This document shows positions 33,994 through 43,245 of a stretch of DNA of 64,000 bases, piece by piece. The first letter of the stretch is position 1. Each line of letters starts with the position of its first letter. Made by a program: the position numbers and the translations under genes. Below the pieces are notes generated by a model that saw only the letters and a program-made list of their open reading frames with translations, had not been told where the DNA came from and ran no database searches. Source of the DNA: Nitrospiraceae bacterium (lineage in GTDB: Bacteria; Nitrospirota; Nitrospiria; Nitrospirales; UBA8639); the NCBI GenBank assembly GCA_020632635.1, contig JACKFE010000001.1:496001-560000 (forward strand), read 5' to 3'.

Positions 33994-34456
33994 GACGGGA
34001 GATTATCGACTTTGACACCTCCTTTAGTCATGACCCACTTTTTATTAAGCCCCACAGCTTTGAATCTGCATCGGCACAAAAAAACTACCTTTCCTACAAA
34101 AATTTTATCCCAATCTGCATCTTCGGCAAACTCAAAAAGCTCAGCCAAGAACCTCAAAGTTTGCCTTTATTCCTCTGTCAATTAAGAACCTCGGGACGGC
34201 TATTTCAGAGCATTTTCTGGGAGTCTGAGGTGCTTCGCGGCGGAAAATTGTCCGTTATTGCTAGGATAAAATTTGAGGCCATTAAGCCGAAATGTATCAT
34301 GCCCCATCCGCATAAGGTCAGGAGATAAACAGAAAATCTGGGGGACTTCCCAGAATGTCCCAAACCATGAACTCCAGACTCGCGATTGATTAGCCGAATA
34401 TTACAACAAAAAAAGATCCGCTGCTTTTGTGGATCTGTTTAACATTTCGTAGATAC
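33994..34456. other. Intergenic stretch beside the transposase remnant
   Basis: About 460 bases with no gene I can support. An 83-codon minus-strand frame (34157 to 33906) overlaps the transposase start in another frame and has no recognisable product. It also contains a hairpin with a T run at 34403-34436. Confidence 0.55.
34403..34436 (-). terminator. Terminator-like hairpin on the minus strand without an obvious gene
   Basis: AGATCCGC (34414-34421) pairs with GTGGATCT (34429-34436) through eight pairs including one G-T; the minus-strand transcript continues with six to seven U. The nearest minus-strand gene upstream ends at 35317, on the far side of an opposite-strand gene. Confidence 0.55.
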
Positions 34457-35122
34457 ATGTCGGAATCTATCACCAAACAAAAACCCCTCATGTCGTCCAA
34501 CCACCATCTCAGCGCTGTTTTTGCAGCACTCGGCATGTACTTTGGACTCCTGCTCGTTCCCAAGTGGTGGCCCGCATTCGGAGGCACAGGCATTTTCCTT
34601 GTATACATTGCTTCAGTCCCATTGGCGCTGATTGGTCTCCTCACACTTCTCCTTGGGGGCGTCGTTGGTGCCATAAGGACACGACTTCATGGCTCCATAG
34701 CCAGCCAACACCACCGGATGCTAATAATGCTGGGGTTAGCCGGGGTTCTGATGTTTGGGGCAACACTAGGGCTCGTGCGAGTGATCCGTGGAGTATTACC
34801 GACGGGTTCGGATCTACTCACCTTCAACTCAGAAATCTGGCAAGATCCCTACTCATCGAATTTCATCCAAGGCGATATCACCCCTCGTCAGAAGATGCTA
34901 GGTAGTGTCGTCGATCTTCTAGAACCAACTCTCGATCGTTTTCAACTTGAGACCTTGCTTGGACCTTCCTTGGATACATTCTACTTCGACAGCACGGGCC
35001 GCGACCTTATTTATGTCCTCGGTCCCGAAAGAGATTCATTTTTCGGAATTGACTACGAATGGCTTCTTATCTGGGTTGATGACTCCGGCCATTTTGAACG
35101 ATATGCGATTGTCAGGGATTAG
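34457..35122 (+). CDS. Membrane protein with a soluble OmlA-like C-terminus
   Basis: 221 residues from ATG 34457; an ATG at 34490 is also possible, and neither has a clear SD. Three hydrophobic segments (roughly residues 18-38, 45-72 and 88-110) are followed by a soluble domain. The end, LETLLGPSLDTFYFDSTGRD then LIYVLGPERDSFFGIDYEWL, has the pattern LLG.P......(D)L.Y.LGPER....ID.EWL..W.D..G that I associate with small conserved proteins of unknown function and loosely with SmpA/OmlA-type modules. Stands alone between the IS remnant and the serine hydrolase gene. No function assigned. Confidence 0.65.
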   Translation: MSESITKQKPLMSSNHHLSAVFAALGMYFGLLLVPKWWPAFGGTGIFLVYIASVPLALIGLLTLLLGGVVGAIRTRLHGSIASQHHRMLIMLGLAGVLMFGATLGLVRVIRGVLPTGSDLLTFNSEIWQDPYSSNFIQGDITPRQKMLGSVVDLLEPTLDRFQLETLLGPSLDTFYFDSTGRDLIYVLGPERDSFFGIDYEWLLIWVDDSGHFERYAIVRD

Positions 35123-35316
35123 AGCAGTTTGAACGAAGGACTTTGACGAATTGGCACCTGGGGTATATGCGGAACAGATTTTAGAAATTCTTAACTAACC
35201 CGTCCGCGAAATTAGGGCAAGATCAGCGTGAGAGTGTGTATTAATCAAGCAAGCGCAGTAGGGCATAACAAATCCTTCAAGGCGAACTCGCTATGGGAGT
35301 CGTTTGCACCTCAGCA

Positions 35317-36444
35317 TTAGATCATTAGTAAATTGTCTGGCAAGGGTCCCGAAATTTCCTGAATGATCAGATCATGGAGTTTGGGACGGAAGGCTTTGAT
35401 GGCTGGGTTGTCTCGGGTGGGGTGCACCCGGTTGGAGAGAAAAATCACTTCGAGTTCCCGAATGGGATCGATCCAGATGCTGGTGCCGGTAAATCCCAGA
35501 TGGCCGAACGACTCCGGGGAAAACCACTGGCCGGAGGAAGAGGGGCGAGTCGGCGTATCCCATCCTAAGGCCCAACTGGTTCCAGGTTGGGCCGTCACAA
35601 ATTCTTTCACCAGCCGGCCATCAAAGATCCCTGGGGTTCCTTTGTACCCCTCCAGCCAGGCGTGAGTGACTTGGCCGACGACTTCGGCCGTCCCAAAAAG
35701 TCCGGCATGTCCGGCCATCCCGCCAAGTGCAAACGCATTGTCATCATGCACTTCCCCTTGCAGCAGGTAGGTTCTCCAAGGACCCTCTTCGGTAGGAGCA
35801 ATGTTGTGTTGTTCTCCTGTGGTCTGTCCTTCGCTTCCGAGACGATAGCCAAGAGGCGTCGCCCCAAGTGGTTCGTAGATTCGTGTGTGGCAAAAATCGG
35901 CGAGCGTGGTCCGCGTCACGCGTTGCACGAGAAAGCCCAGCAGCATGAAACCCAAGTCGCTGTAGACACTGTTTCTGGAGAGTGATTGATTCAATGGCTC
36001 ATGAAGAATCTTATCCAGTATCGAGGCCTCTCGCTGCCGGATACTCTCACGGTCAGGCACGGGCGTGGGAGGAAAGGCCTGATACAACGGCTGCCAGTCT
36101 GGCAGTCCACTTCGATGACACAGGAAATCTCTGATGGGTATCGCGCCAAGAGGATGGTGCTTCGTTTCCGAAAGAACCGCTTGAAGGGGGGTCTCAAGTT
36201 CCAGCATCCCCTCCTGCACTAACAACAGAATCGCCGATACGGTGGCCAGGGGTTTGGTGAGTGACGCGAGATCGTACAGAGTATGACGGTGAACAGGGGG
36301 AGCGTGAGGGAGTGTCGACAGTGTGCCGACCGCTTCGTGAACCAGCAGGCGTCCCTCGTGACGAACCAACAAGACGGCACCGGGAAACACCCGGCTTCGC
36401 ACGCCTTCCTCAAGAACGTTGGTCAGGAGATGAGATGCTTCCAC
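35317..36444 (-). CDS. Serine hydrolase of the beta-lactamase class C / EstB family
   Basis: 375 residues, no signal peptide, so probably cytosolic. Penicillin-binding-protein fold: the nucleophile Ser and Lys in LYDLASLTKPLATV, a YSD in the Y-x-N position (NSVYSDLGFMLLGFL), and HLGFTG in place of K-T-G, as in EstB-type esterases. Also GGMAGHAGLFGTAEVVGQV. True beta-lactamase activity is not implied; esterase or peptidase activity is more common in such proteins. Last gene of the dcw supercluster, 33 bases after divIVA, which hints at a peptide or cell-wall substrate. Confidence 0.85.
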   Translation of the reverse strand: MEASHLLTNVLEEGVRSRVFPGAVLLVRHEGRLLVHEAVGTLSTLPHAPPVHRHTLYDLASLTKPLATVSAILLLVQEGMLELETPLQAVLSETKHHPLGAIPIRDFLCHRSGLPDWQPLYQAFPPTPVPDRESIRQREASILDKILHEPLNQSLSRNSVYSDLGFMLLGFLVQRVTRTTLADFCHTRIYEPLGATPLGYRLGSEGQTTGEQHNIAPTEEGPWRTYLLQGEVHDDNAFALGGMAGHAGLFGTAEVVGQVTHAWLEGYKGTPGIFDGRLVKEFVTAQPGTSWALGWDTPTRPSSSGQWFSPESFGHLGFTGTSIWIDPIRELEVIFLSNRVHPTRDNPAIKAFRPKLHDLIIQEISGPLPDNLLMI

Positions 36445-36477
36445 ACGGACTCAGGAGGCAGAGCGCCTCTGCATGCA

Positions 36478-36999
36478 TTATCCGGCTTCCCGGCGGGTGG
36501 CCAGCTCCTCGCCCAGCTCAGGGCCTTCGGCTTCCTCTTCATAAGAAGGCTCCGGGTGATCCTCCACTTCCAACAGCCGATGGAAGGAGCTCAACGTGGA
36601 CCGCAAGCGCTCAAGGACTAAGGCCCGCTGCCGCCGCAGATCGGAAATCGTGCGCCGGATTTCCACCAACTCGGACCGGCTCTGCGCTAAAATCTCCTCA
36701 GCCTTCAGCTCCGCTTCTTTCACGATCAAATCCGCGTCGCGCTGGGCTCCGCGCTTGAGTTGATCGACAAAGGATTGGGTGGAAATCAAGGTGCTGGTCA
36801 AGGTCGACTCGGCTCGCCGAAGCTGGCTGAGTTCGTCATCTTTCCCCGACAGTTTTTCCTTGAAGACCAGATTCTCCCGAGTCAGCTCTTCGATTGACTC
36901 CGCAATTTCTTCCAGGAACTGATCCACCTGTTTTTTGTCATATCCGCGAAAGTTCGTCTCGAAGACTTTATGCTGAATGTCCAACGGGGTAATTTTCAT
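36478..36999 (-). CDS. divIVA: DivIVA-domain cell division/polarity protein
   Basis: 173 residues. The first ~35 residues (KITPLDIQHKVFETNFRGYD) are the DivIVA membrane-binding hook. The rest is almost entirely coiled coil with heptads rich in Leu, Glu and Arg (QFLEEIAESIEELTRENLVF, AEEILAQSRSELVEIRRTI), and the tail is acidic. Recognises curved membrane at poles and septa in Gram-positives; similar proteins occur at the end of dcw clusters in several other phyla. Strong SD (AAAGGAAGG). Follows yggT by 23 bases. Confidence 0.92.
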   Translation of the reverse strand: MKITPLDIQHKVFETNFRGYDKKQVDQFLEEIAESIEELTRENLVFKEKLSGKDDELSQLRRAESTLTSTLISTQSFVDQLKRGAQRDADLIVKEAELKAEEILAQSRSELVEIRRTISDLRRQRALVLERLRSTLSSFHRLLEVEDHPEPSYEEEAEGPELGEELATRREAG

Positions 37000-37022
37000 A
37001 AGTCCTTCCTTTCATGCATCGG

Positions 37023-37322
37023 CTAATGCATTCTGATGGCGATGTCTTTCAGGGAATTCACCACCGCCATTTGCAAGAACATAATAATCAGGATAGCAAT
37101 GATCGGCGAAAAATCAAATCCCATCCCCCCGATCGGGAGACGCCGCCGAATTTGTGAGAGCACCGGCTCGGTCACCCGATCCAAAAACTGGACAATCGGA
37201 TTCCAGGGGTCCGGATTGACCCAGGAAATCAATGCCCGAATGACAATCACCCACATATAGAGCCATAAAATGGTGTCCAAAATGGTCGCTATGGCTTGCA
37301 AAACATTCCCGGCAATAAACAT
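37023..37322 (-). CDS. yggT: YggT-family membrane protein
   Basis: 99 residues, two hydrophobic segments (residues ~8-30 and ~70-90) around the conserved loop ALISWVNPDPWNPIVQFLDR, VTEPVLSQIRRRLPIGGMGF. Family members are encoded between yggS and divIVA in many bacteria and are linked to envelope or osmotic functions. Strong SD GAAGGAG before ATG 37322. In the ftsZ-pgeF-yggS-yggT-divIVA order. Confidence 0.93.
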   Translation of the reverse strand: MFIAGNVLQAIATILDTILWLYMWVIVIRALISWVNPDPWNPIVQFLDRVTEPVLSQIRRRLPIGGMGFDFSPIIAILIIMFLQMAVVNSLKDIAIRMH

Positions 37323-37371
37323 GACTCTCCTTCGTTAGACTCCATTATCGTATGATGAAAATATCATGATG

Positions 37372-38070
37372 TTACGATCGGGCACCAAACATGGCCGAGC
37401 CGATCCGCACCAGCGTGGCCCCCTCTTGAATCGCAATATGATAATCGTGCGACATCCCCATGGACAAATCCTTCAAGACGATGCGTTGCATGGGCCTCCG
37501 GGCACATTCATCACGTAATGCCCGGAGTCTTGCAAAATACGGGCGAGACGCTTCCGGGTCTTCGGCCCACGGGGGCAAGGCCATCAAGCCGCGAATCCGA
37601 AGATGATCCAGCTGATCTAACTCCTCAAGCGCCTGTTGTAATCCCGTCACGGAAAATCCGCCTTTTTGCGCCTCCTCTCCCACGTTGACCTGCAGCAGCA
37701 CATCCTGATGAATAGACGATTGTTCGGCGAGACGATTCAGCTCATGAGCCTGCTCCAGGCTTTCCACCGAATGGACTAGGCAAAATCGACCCACAATGGC
37801 TTTTAATTTCCGCCGCTGAATGCGTCCGATAAAATGCCAGGTTAAGCCTTCCCGTGGTCCAAATTGCGCCATCTTTTCTTGAGCTTCCTGCAAGCGGTTT
37901 TCCCCAAAATTTCGGATCTGCGCAGCGTAGGCCTCTTCCAGTTGCTCACACGTGACCGTCTTGGTGGCGGCAACCAGACAAATCTCCGCCGGGTCCCGCC
38001 CACTCTGTTGAGCGGCACGCTGAATCGTGTCCTGAATTCGGTGAATATTGTGGGTGATGGAAGATAACAC
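37372..38070 (-). CDS. yggS: PLP homeostasis protein, YggS/PLPBP family
   Basis: 232 residues. Single-domain alanine-racemase-like barrel that binds pyridoxal phosphate and keeps its pool balanced. The PLP-lysine is in LVAATKTVTCEQL; further motifs are NFGENRLQEAQEK, WHFIGRIQRRKLKAIV, and near the end LSMGMSHDYHIAIQEGATLVRIGSA. The start is a GTG at 38070. 29 bases after pgeF in the dcw supercluster. Confidence 0.95.
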   Translation of the reverse strand: MLSSITHNIHRIQDTIQRAAQQSGRDPAEICLVAATKTVTCEQLEEAYAAQIRNFGENRLQEAQEKMAQFGPREGLTWHFIGRIQRRKLKAIVGRFCLVHSVESLEQAHELNRLAEQSSIHQDVLLQVNVGEEAQKGGFSVTGLQQALEELDQLDHLRIRGLMALPPWAEDPEASRPYFARLRALRDECARRPMQRIVLKDLSMGMSHDYHIAIQEGATLVRIGSAMFGARS

Positions 38071-38099
38071 GGAACGGCACTCGTTAACCCGCAGGATTC

Positions 38100-38816
38100 T
38101 TACCCAGGCAGCATGGCTCCGCTGACCATGGTCCCGATCACCTGCCCTTCACGGCGGTAGGAATAGAAGAGATCAGCCCGGCAATGCGTACAGAGTTCGA
38201 CGGTATCGATGCATGCGGGAGCCAATCCCGCCTCAAGCAACTGATGTCGAATCAACCGTTTCAAATCCAGTCGCCCTTTGCCCACGCTGGTTTGTTCTAA
38301 TACTCCCGGCCAGTCGGGATAGCGCGCCCGGAGGGGATCAATCACGGGCGCATCCACTTCATAGCAACAGGGGCCGATGGATGGGCCCACCGCAGCCTTC
38401 AGGGACGCGGGATGGCTCTGGAATTGGGTCACGCAGATGGCAATCGTCTCAGGTACGATGCCGGCCACCGCCCCACGCCATCCTGCATGAATAGCTGCCA
38501 CGACACCGGCCTGCTCATCCACCAGCAGCACCGGGACACAATCAGCCGTTCGTACCGAGACCAGCGTGCCAGGGTGATTGGTCACCAAGGCATCGCCTTC
38601 CTGATCAGGTAACGGCCCCGGACGGACCGGTGACTTCAGAATAATCGACTTGGTGCTATGAATTTGCTTGAGCGTCGCCAAACACGGCGCTTCCCCCGGA
38701 CCTTCCGTCACGTGTCCCAAGGCAAACCGTCCTTGCACCGAAGGAGGAAGGGTCCGGGTTCCGAAAAAATGAGGAACAGGAAATCGCGGGCTTTGCAAGC
38801 CCCAATCGGCATTCAT
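38100..38816 (-). CDS. pgeF: Peptidoglycan editing factor PgeF / laccase-domain (YfiH) protein
   Basis: 238 residues. YfiH/LACC1 family: VRTADCVPVLLVDEQAGVVA with the metal-site Cys, AAIHAGWRGAVAGIVPETI with the His, and GPSIGPCCYEVD. Known members act on purine nucleosides or remove misincorporated residues from the peptidoglycan precursor. Its place right after ftsZ favours the cell-wall role. ELCTHCRADLFYSYRREG near the C-terminus completes the signature. Old 'polyphenol oxidase' names are probably misleading. Confidence 0.93.
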   Translation of the reverse strand: MNADWGLQSPRFPVPHFFGTRTLPPSVQGRFALGHVTEGPGEAPCLATLKQIHSTKSIILKSPVRPGPLPDQEGDALVTNHPGTLVSVRTADCVPVLLVDEQAGVVAAIHAGWRGAVAGIVPETIAICVTQFQSHPASLKAAVGPSIGPCCYEVDAPVIDPLRARYPDWPGVLEQTSVGKGRLDLKRLIRHQLLEAGLAPACIDTVELCTHCRADLFYSYRREGQVIGTMVSGAMLPG

Positions 38817-38861
38817 GGACGCCCTGACTGACTCGTCACAGCCTGTCGTCCTGATACGGCC

Positions 38862-40076
38862 TTACGATTTTTTTCGCAGAAACGTGGGCACATCCCAATC
38901 CTCATCCACCAATAAGCCCCCTTTATCCGCAACCGATTTCATCCCCGCCTGACGGCGCAGATAGGTCGGCCGGTCCAGATCATCGGCGGCATACTCCTCT
39001 CCGCTTTCGGGTACCGATACCGGTACTAACACGGGAGCTTTCACCGGTTCAACCACTAATGTGGGCTGGGTCACCCCGGGAAACCGCAAGACGCCTTCGG
39101 CCTGCTCGAATCCCGTCGCAATAACGGTCACCGTAATCTCATCTCCACGCTCAGGGTCGATCACCTGGCCCACAATGATATTGGCTTGCGGATCAGCCGC
39201 TTCCCTGGCGATATTGGAGGCTTCATCCACCTCATGCAACGTCAGATTTGGGCCACCCGTGATATTGAGCAACAACCCTCTGGCCCCTTCCACGCTTCCA
39301 TCTTCCAGCAACGGGCTGGAAATGGCCTGGCGCGCCGCTTCCTGCGCCCGAGTCGGACCTCGCCCCACGCCCATGCCCATGACCGCACGGCCGGAATATC
39401 CCATCACCGTTCGCACGTCCGCAAAGTCCACGTTCACGAACCCCGGTGTGGTAATGACATCGGAAATCCCCTGAATGGCCTGGCGCAACACATCATCGGC
39501 GATCTTAAAGGCTTCGATCAATGGCGTATTTTTATCCACAAAACTCAACAGCTTCTGATTGGGAATGATCAATAAGGAATCGACGTGTTTTTTCAATTCC
39601 CGGATTCCCTCTTCGGCAAAGCTCGTGCGGCGATTGCCCTCATACTGAAACGGCTTGGTCACCACGCCAACGGTGAGAATACCCAATTCCCTGGCGATTT
39701 TGGCCGCGACCGGTGCGCCGCCCGTTCCCGTGCCGCCGCCCATGCCGGCGGTGACGAACACCATATCGGCTCCTTCCAAGGCTTCCCGGATTTGCATTTC
39801 GCTTTCCATAGCTGACTCTTTCCCCACATCGGGCCGGGCTCCGGCTCCAAGCCCACGGGTCCGCTCGGGTCCCAATTGAATCTTGTAGGACGCGAGCGAC
39901 CGACCCAAGGCCTGCAAGTCGGTATTGGCTACCACAAATTCGACCCGGCTCAACCCGGCTTCGATCATGGTATTCACGGCATTACAGCCGGCTCCTCCCA
40001 CGCCCACGACCTTAATCCGAATAACGGACGGTTCATCATCAATCAAAGAAAACATGGGTTCCCTTCTTGAACTCAT
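38862..40076 (-). CDS. ftsZ: Cell division protein FtsZ
   Basis: 404 residues from ATG 40076, set by a strong SD (AAAGGAGG) six bases upstream; an ATG at 40136 would add 20 unlike residues. Tubulin-like GTPase that forms the division ring. IKVVGVGGAGCNAVNTMIEA, the tubulin signature GGGTGTGGAPVAA, and NVDFADVRTVM are intact. After a variable linker (~320-390) the C-terminal peptide DWDVPTFLRKKS, the docking site for FtsA and other partners, is present. 117 bases follow ftsA, containing a small hairpin. Confidence 0.98.
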   Translation of the reverse strand: MSSRREPMFSLIDDEPSVIRIKVVGVGGAGCNAVNTMIEAGLSRVEFVVANTDLQALGRSLASYKIQLGPERTRGLGAGARPDVGKESAMESEMQIREALEGADMVFVTAGMGGGTGTGGAPVAAKIARELGILTVGVVTKPFQYEGNRRTSFAEEGIRELKKHVDSLLIIPNQKLLSFVDKNTPLIEAFKIADDVLRQAIQGISDVITTPGFVNVDFADVRTVMGYSGRAVMGMGVGRGPTRAQEAARQAISSPLLEDGSVEGARGLLLNITGGPNLTLHEVDEASNIAREAADPQANIIVGQVIDPERGDEITVTVIATGFEQAEGVLRFPGVTQPTLVVEPVKAPVLVPVSVPESGEEYAADDLDRPTYLRRQAGMKSVADKGGLLVDEDWDVPTFLRKKS

Positions 40077-40090
40077 CGGCTCCCTCCTTT

Positions 40091-40109
40091 CTACCATTGG
40101 TGTTGGTAG
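40091..40109. repeat. Small hairpin in the ftsZ leader
   Basis: CTACCA (40091-40096) and TGGTAG (40104-40109) with a seven-base loop, lying directly upstream of the ftsZ SD in the 117-base ftsA-ftsZ gap. Could influence ftsZ translation; no U tract. Confidence 0.4.
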
Positions 40110-40193
40110 AGCATGGTTGAAAAGTGTGTCCCCCAAAATTCCCGCTTCCTGCCCGCAGCAATGTGTGCTTTCCTGCTCCTCGCCAGCATGCCA

Positions 40194-41447
40194 TTAGAAA
40201 AATCGTTCGACCCAGCCCCGCATTTTGGACAGCATGGATCCCATCCACCGTCCCGACTTGGGAGGTTTCCCTGGAACGGTGCCGACTGCCGCAAATTCCT
40301 GTTCATGACCCAGCGAATGCAACATCAGGCCGACCGCGGTGGAATACATGGGATTATTGACAATGTCCCGCAATCCCCCAACTCCCGTGGGTCGGCCGAT
40401 CCGCACCGAAAGATTTAAAACCTTTTCCGCCACATCCGGCATGCCGGACAACATGGAGGTTCCCCCGGTGAGCACGCCTCCCGCCACCAGCATCCCGTCA
40501 TACCCGGCACGCCGAATTTCCCGACGAACCAATTCAAACAGTTCTTCCACCCTGGGACCAAGAATCTCGGGAATGATGCGGCGGGGAATCGTCCGTGGCG
40601 GCCGCCCCCCCACGCCGGGCACTTCAATCTGCTCGTCTTCCCGTAATAATTGGCTGGTGGCTACCCCATACCGGATTTTGATTTTTTCCGCGTCTTCATA
40701 TGAGGCGGGCAGCCCCATGGCCAGATCTCCATTCAGTTGATGACCGCCAATAGGGATGACGGCGGAATGCCGGATACAGCCGTCAGCAAATATCGCAATA
40801 TCGGTGGTGCCCCCGCCGATATCCACCATCACCACGCCCAATTCTTTTTCTTCCTGGGACAGCACCGCCGTAGCCGACGCCAACGGCTGTAAAATGATAT
40901 CCACGACATCCAACCCGGCACGCGTCACGCATCGCTCCAGATTTTCCGCCGAGGTCACGGCTCCCGTCACAATGTGGACATCCACCTCCAAGCGTGACCC
41001 GACGATGCCCAGCGGATCGCGGATCCCTTCTTGTCGGTCCACAATAAATTCACGCGGCAGCACATGCAGGATTTGCCGATCAGGGTTGGGGATGACACAG
41101 CCTCGCGCAGTATCGATGGCTCGGCGGATATCGGCCTTCGTCACTTCCTTTTTTTTCAGCGCGACCACGCCCTGAGCGCTTTCACTGGCAATATGTCCGC
41201 CGGCGATCCCGGTATAGACGGAATTAATTTGCACGGCGGCCATCAGCTCGGCATCTTCCACGGCGCGCTTGATGGATTCGACCGTGCTCTCCATATTCAC
41301 GACCATGCCTTTTTTCAAGCCGTTGGAAGGATGCCCCCCGAATCCAATCACATTGACCGAATGGTCTTCCAAGACTTCCCCCACGACGACACAAATTTTG
41401 GTGGTCCCAATGTCTAATCCGACGACGATGTGTTCTTTTCTACTCAT
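40194..41447 (-). CDS. ftsA: Cell division protein FtsA
   Basis: 417 residues. Actin-like ATPase that anchors FtsZ to the membrane. VGLDIGTTKICVVVGE is the phosphate-1 loop, GVVMVDIGGGTTDIAIF the second, and VAGGVLTGGTSMLSG the adenosine part. The C-terminal amphipathic helix MLSKMRGWVERFF is the membrane-targeting sequence. Three bases after ftsQ. Confidence 0.97.
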   Translation of the reverse strand: MSRKEHIVVGLDIGTTKICVVVGEVLEDHSVNVIGFGGHPSNGLKKGMVVNMESTVESIKRAVEDAELMAAVQINSVYTGIAGGHIASESAQGVVALKKKEVTKADIRRAIDTARGCVIPNPDRQILHVLPREFIVDRQEGIRDPLGIVGSRLEVDVHIVTGAVTSAENLERCVTRAGLDVVDIILQPLASATAVLSQEEKELGVVMVDIGGGTTDIAIFADGCIRHSAVIPIGGHQLNGDLAMGLPASYEDAEKIKIRYGVATSQLLREDEQIEVPGVGGRPPRTIPRRIIPEILGPRVEELFELVRREIRRAGYDGMLVAGGVLTGGTSMLSGMPDVAEKVLNLSVRIGRPTGVGGLRDIVNNPMYSTAVGLMLHSLGHEQEFAAVGTVPGKPPKSGRWMGSMLSKMRGWVERFF

Positions 41448-41450
41448 GGC

Positions 41451-42269
41451 TTACAATGTCCTCTTGCGAAGAATGACTTTTTGAGAAAAGCGGAGGTCCA
41501 CTTCTTGAGCCTGACTGTCCATTTCCTGCTTAATGGTTGGGTACAACACGAGAAATCGCTCCCACTGCTCTTCCACATTCTGGCCAAATTGGAACCGCAC
41601 CTTCGGTAAATCCACCACGGTCGTATACGGCTCCGACACATTCACCTGGGGGCGGCCGGAAAAATAGGGAGCCAGCAAGTGAGCGATGTGAATACCTTCT
41701 TTGACGCGTGGATGACCATCGGACCCGTGGGCCGTCACCGATTGGGGCGTGAGCCCCTGCACGACCGGCCACTGTTTTGCCTCGGCCGGTACGTTCCCCG
41801 GCAACATATGCCCGGCAGCATCCAGCATCACGGTTTCTGTGGCGGCTCGAAGCACAGCCGCCGGCTCCCGTTCGGTCACCTGAACGACCAACGAATTGGG
41901 GAAAACCCGGTCAACCTCGACTCCCTCAACCCATGGATGCTCGTGAACGCGGGCGGCCAATTCATCGGTCCGCACCCACAGCACACTCGCCGGCTGAGGC
42001 AGACTCATTCTGGCGAGGACCTCCTCTTGAGTGACGCGATTCAACCCCATGACCGAGATGTGTTTCACCTCCGTCCATTCGGTGGCCCAATGCATGACCC
42101 GTTGCCCACCGACCAGTCCTCCCCCTATCAAGACCAAAACGCCGATGCCGAAGAGCACCCGGCGAACCGATGAGGAAGACTGTGGTTTCCGCTCCCGGGA
42201 AATCGGCTCTCCCTGTTTCAAGGGACGATTTTTTCGAGGCCGTTTTCGGGCATGGCTGACACTGATCAT
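41451..42269 (-). CDS. ftsQ: Cell division protein FtsQ
   Basis: 272 residues. Bitopic divisome scaffold: a basic cytoplasmic start (RKRPRKNRPLKQ), one membrane segment (VLFGIGVLVLIGGGLVGG), then the periplasmic POTRA domain (VKHISVMGLNRVTQEEVLAR) and the FtsQ/DivIB domain (HPWVEGVEVDRVFPNSLVVQ, VTEREPAAVL). ATG 42269 overlaps the ddl stop by four bases. Confidence 0.93.
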   Translation of the reverse strand: MISVSHARKRPRKNRPLKQGEPISRERKPQSSSSVRRVLFGIGVLVLIGGGLVGGQRVMHWATEWTEVKHISVMGLNRVTQEEVLARMSLPQPASVLWVRTDELAARVHEHPWVEGVEVDRVFPNSLVVQVTEREPAAVLRAATETVMLDAAGHMLPGNVPAEAKQWPVVQGLTPQSVTAHGSDGHPRVKEGIHIAHLLAPYFSGRPQVNVSEPYTTVVDLPKVRFQFGQNVEEQWERFLVLYPTIKQEMDSQAQEVDLRFSQKVILRKRTL

Positions 42270-43240
42270 CGGGACTGGTTCCTTGGCTTGGAAAACTTCC
42301 GTTGAGAACCCGGCCTCTGTTCAGACGACAAAGCCTCCCACAAAATCTGTTCCACCAATTCGTCATACGTAAGCCCGGCCTGCCCGGCGGCCATCGGGAG
42401 TAAACTCCGTTCCGTCATCCCGGGAATGGTATTTAACTCCAACACAAAGGGGCGCCCATCCGTATGGATACGAAAATCCACACGAGCGGCTCCCCGGCAC
42501 CCCAGCGCCTGATAGGCACGAAGACTGAGCGTCTTCAGCGTTTTCCCAAGAGCCTTTGACACCGTTGCCGGACAGACATAACGGGTATCCGCCTTCCCGT
42601 ATTTGGCGGTAAAGTCATAAAATCCTCCAGGCGCCACAATTTCCACCACCGGCAGTGTCTCTCCCCGAAAGACGCCCACGGCCATCTCCCGGCCCGGAAT
42701 ATATTGCTCCACCACGACCTGGGATCCAAACGAAGAGGCTGTGTCCAATGCCCGCTTCCAGTCCACCCGCTTTCGAACAATGGACACTCCAATAGTTGAC
42801 CCTTGCGTACAGGGTTTCACCACTACCGGTAACCCCAAGGCTTTTGGGGGAATGGACGGAGCGTCTGTAATGCGAAATGTATGACCGGGGGGAATTGGAA
42901 CCCCGGCGGCTTCAAGGACGACTCGCGTCAACCCTTTATCCATTCCCACCGCACTGGCACTCACCCCAGAGGCCGTATAGGGAATGCCCATGACTTCCAG
43001 CATCCCTTGCACCGTTCCGTCCTCACCGCCGGGGCCATGAAGGGCCAGGAAGGCGACGTCCACTTTTTTGGCTCGCAGGCGATGCGGAAGATTCCGGTCG
43101 ACATCAATTAACTGAGCTCGGTACCCACGACGCCGCAGGGCTAAGCAAACCGCTTGCCCCGTTCTCATGGAGATTTCCCGCTCAGCCGACTGGCCGCCCA
43201 TCAGTACGCCAATGGTGAAGGATGAAGGAGTCATCGTCAT
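42266..43240 (-). CDS. ddl: D-alanine--D-alanine ligase
   Basis: 324 residues. ATP-grasp enzyme that makes the D-Ala-D-Ala end of the peptidoglycan stem. VLMGGQSAEREISMRTGQAV, LHGPGGEDGTVQGMLEVMGIPYT, LPVVVKPCTQGSTIGVSIV, RVDFRIHTDGRPFVLELNTIPGM (in two parts) are the family signatures; metal-binding Glu and Asn are in ELNTIPGMT. Five bases after murB. Confidence 0.97.
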   Translation of the reverse strand: MTMTPSSFTIGVLMGGQSAEREISMRTGQAVCLALRRRGYRAQLIDVDRNLPHRLRAKKVDVAFLALHGPGGEDGTVQGMLEVMGIPYTASGVSASAVGMDKGLTRVVLEAAGVPIPPGHTFRITDAPSIPPKALGLPVVVKPCTQGSTIGVSIVRKRVDWKRALDTASSFGSQVVVEQYIPGREMAVGVFRGETLPVVEIVAPGGFYDFTAKYGKADTRYVCPATVSKALGKTLKTLSLRAYQALGCRGAARVDFRIHTDGRPFVLELNTIPGMTERSLLPMAAGQAGLTYDELVEQILWEALSSEQRPGSQRKFSKPRNQSR

Positions 43241-43245
43241 ATCCG

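Noticed and set aside
33906..34157. 83-codon minus-strand frame at the transposase start
   Set aside because: Overlaps the restored transposase frame in another phase; no homology pattern and no SD of note.
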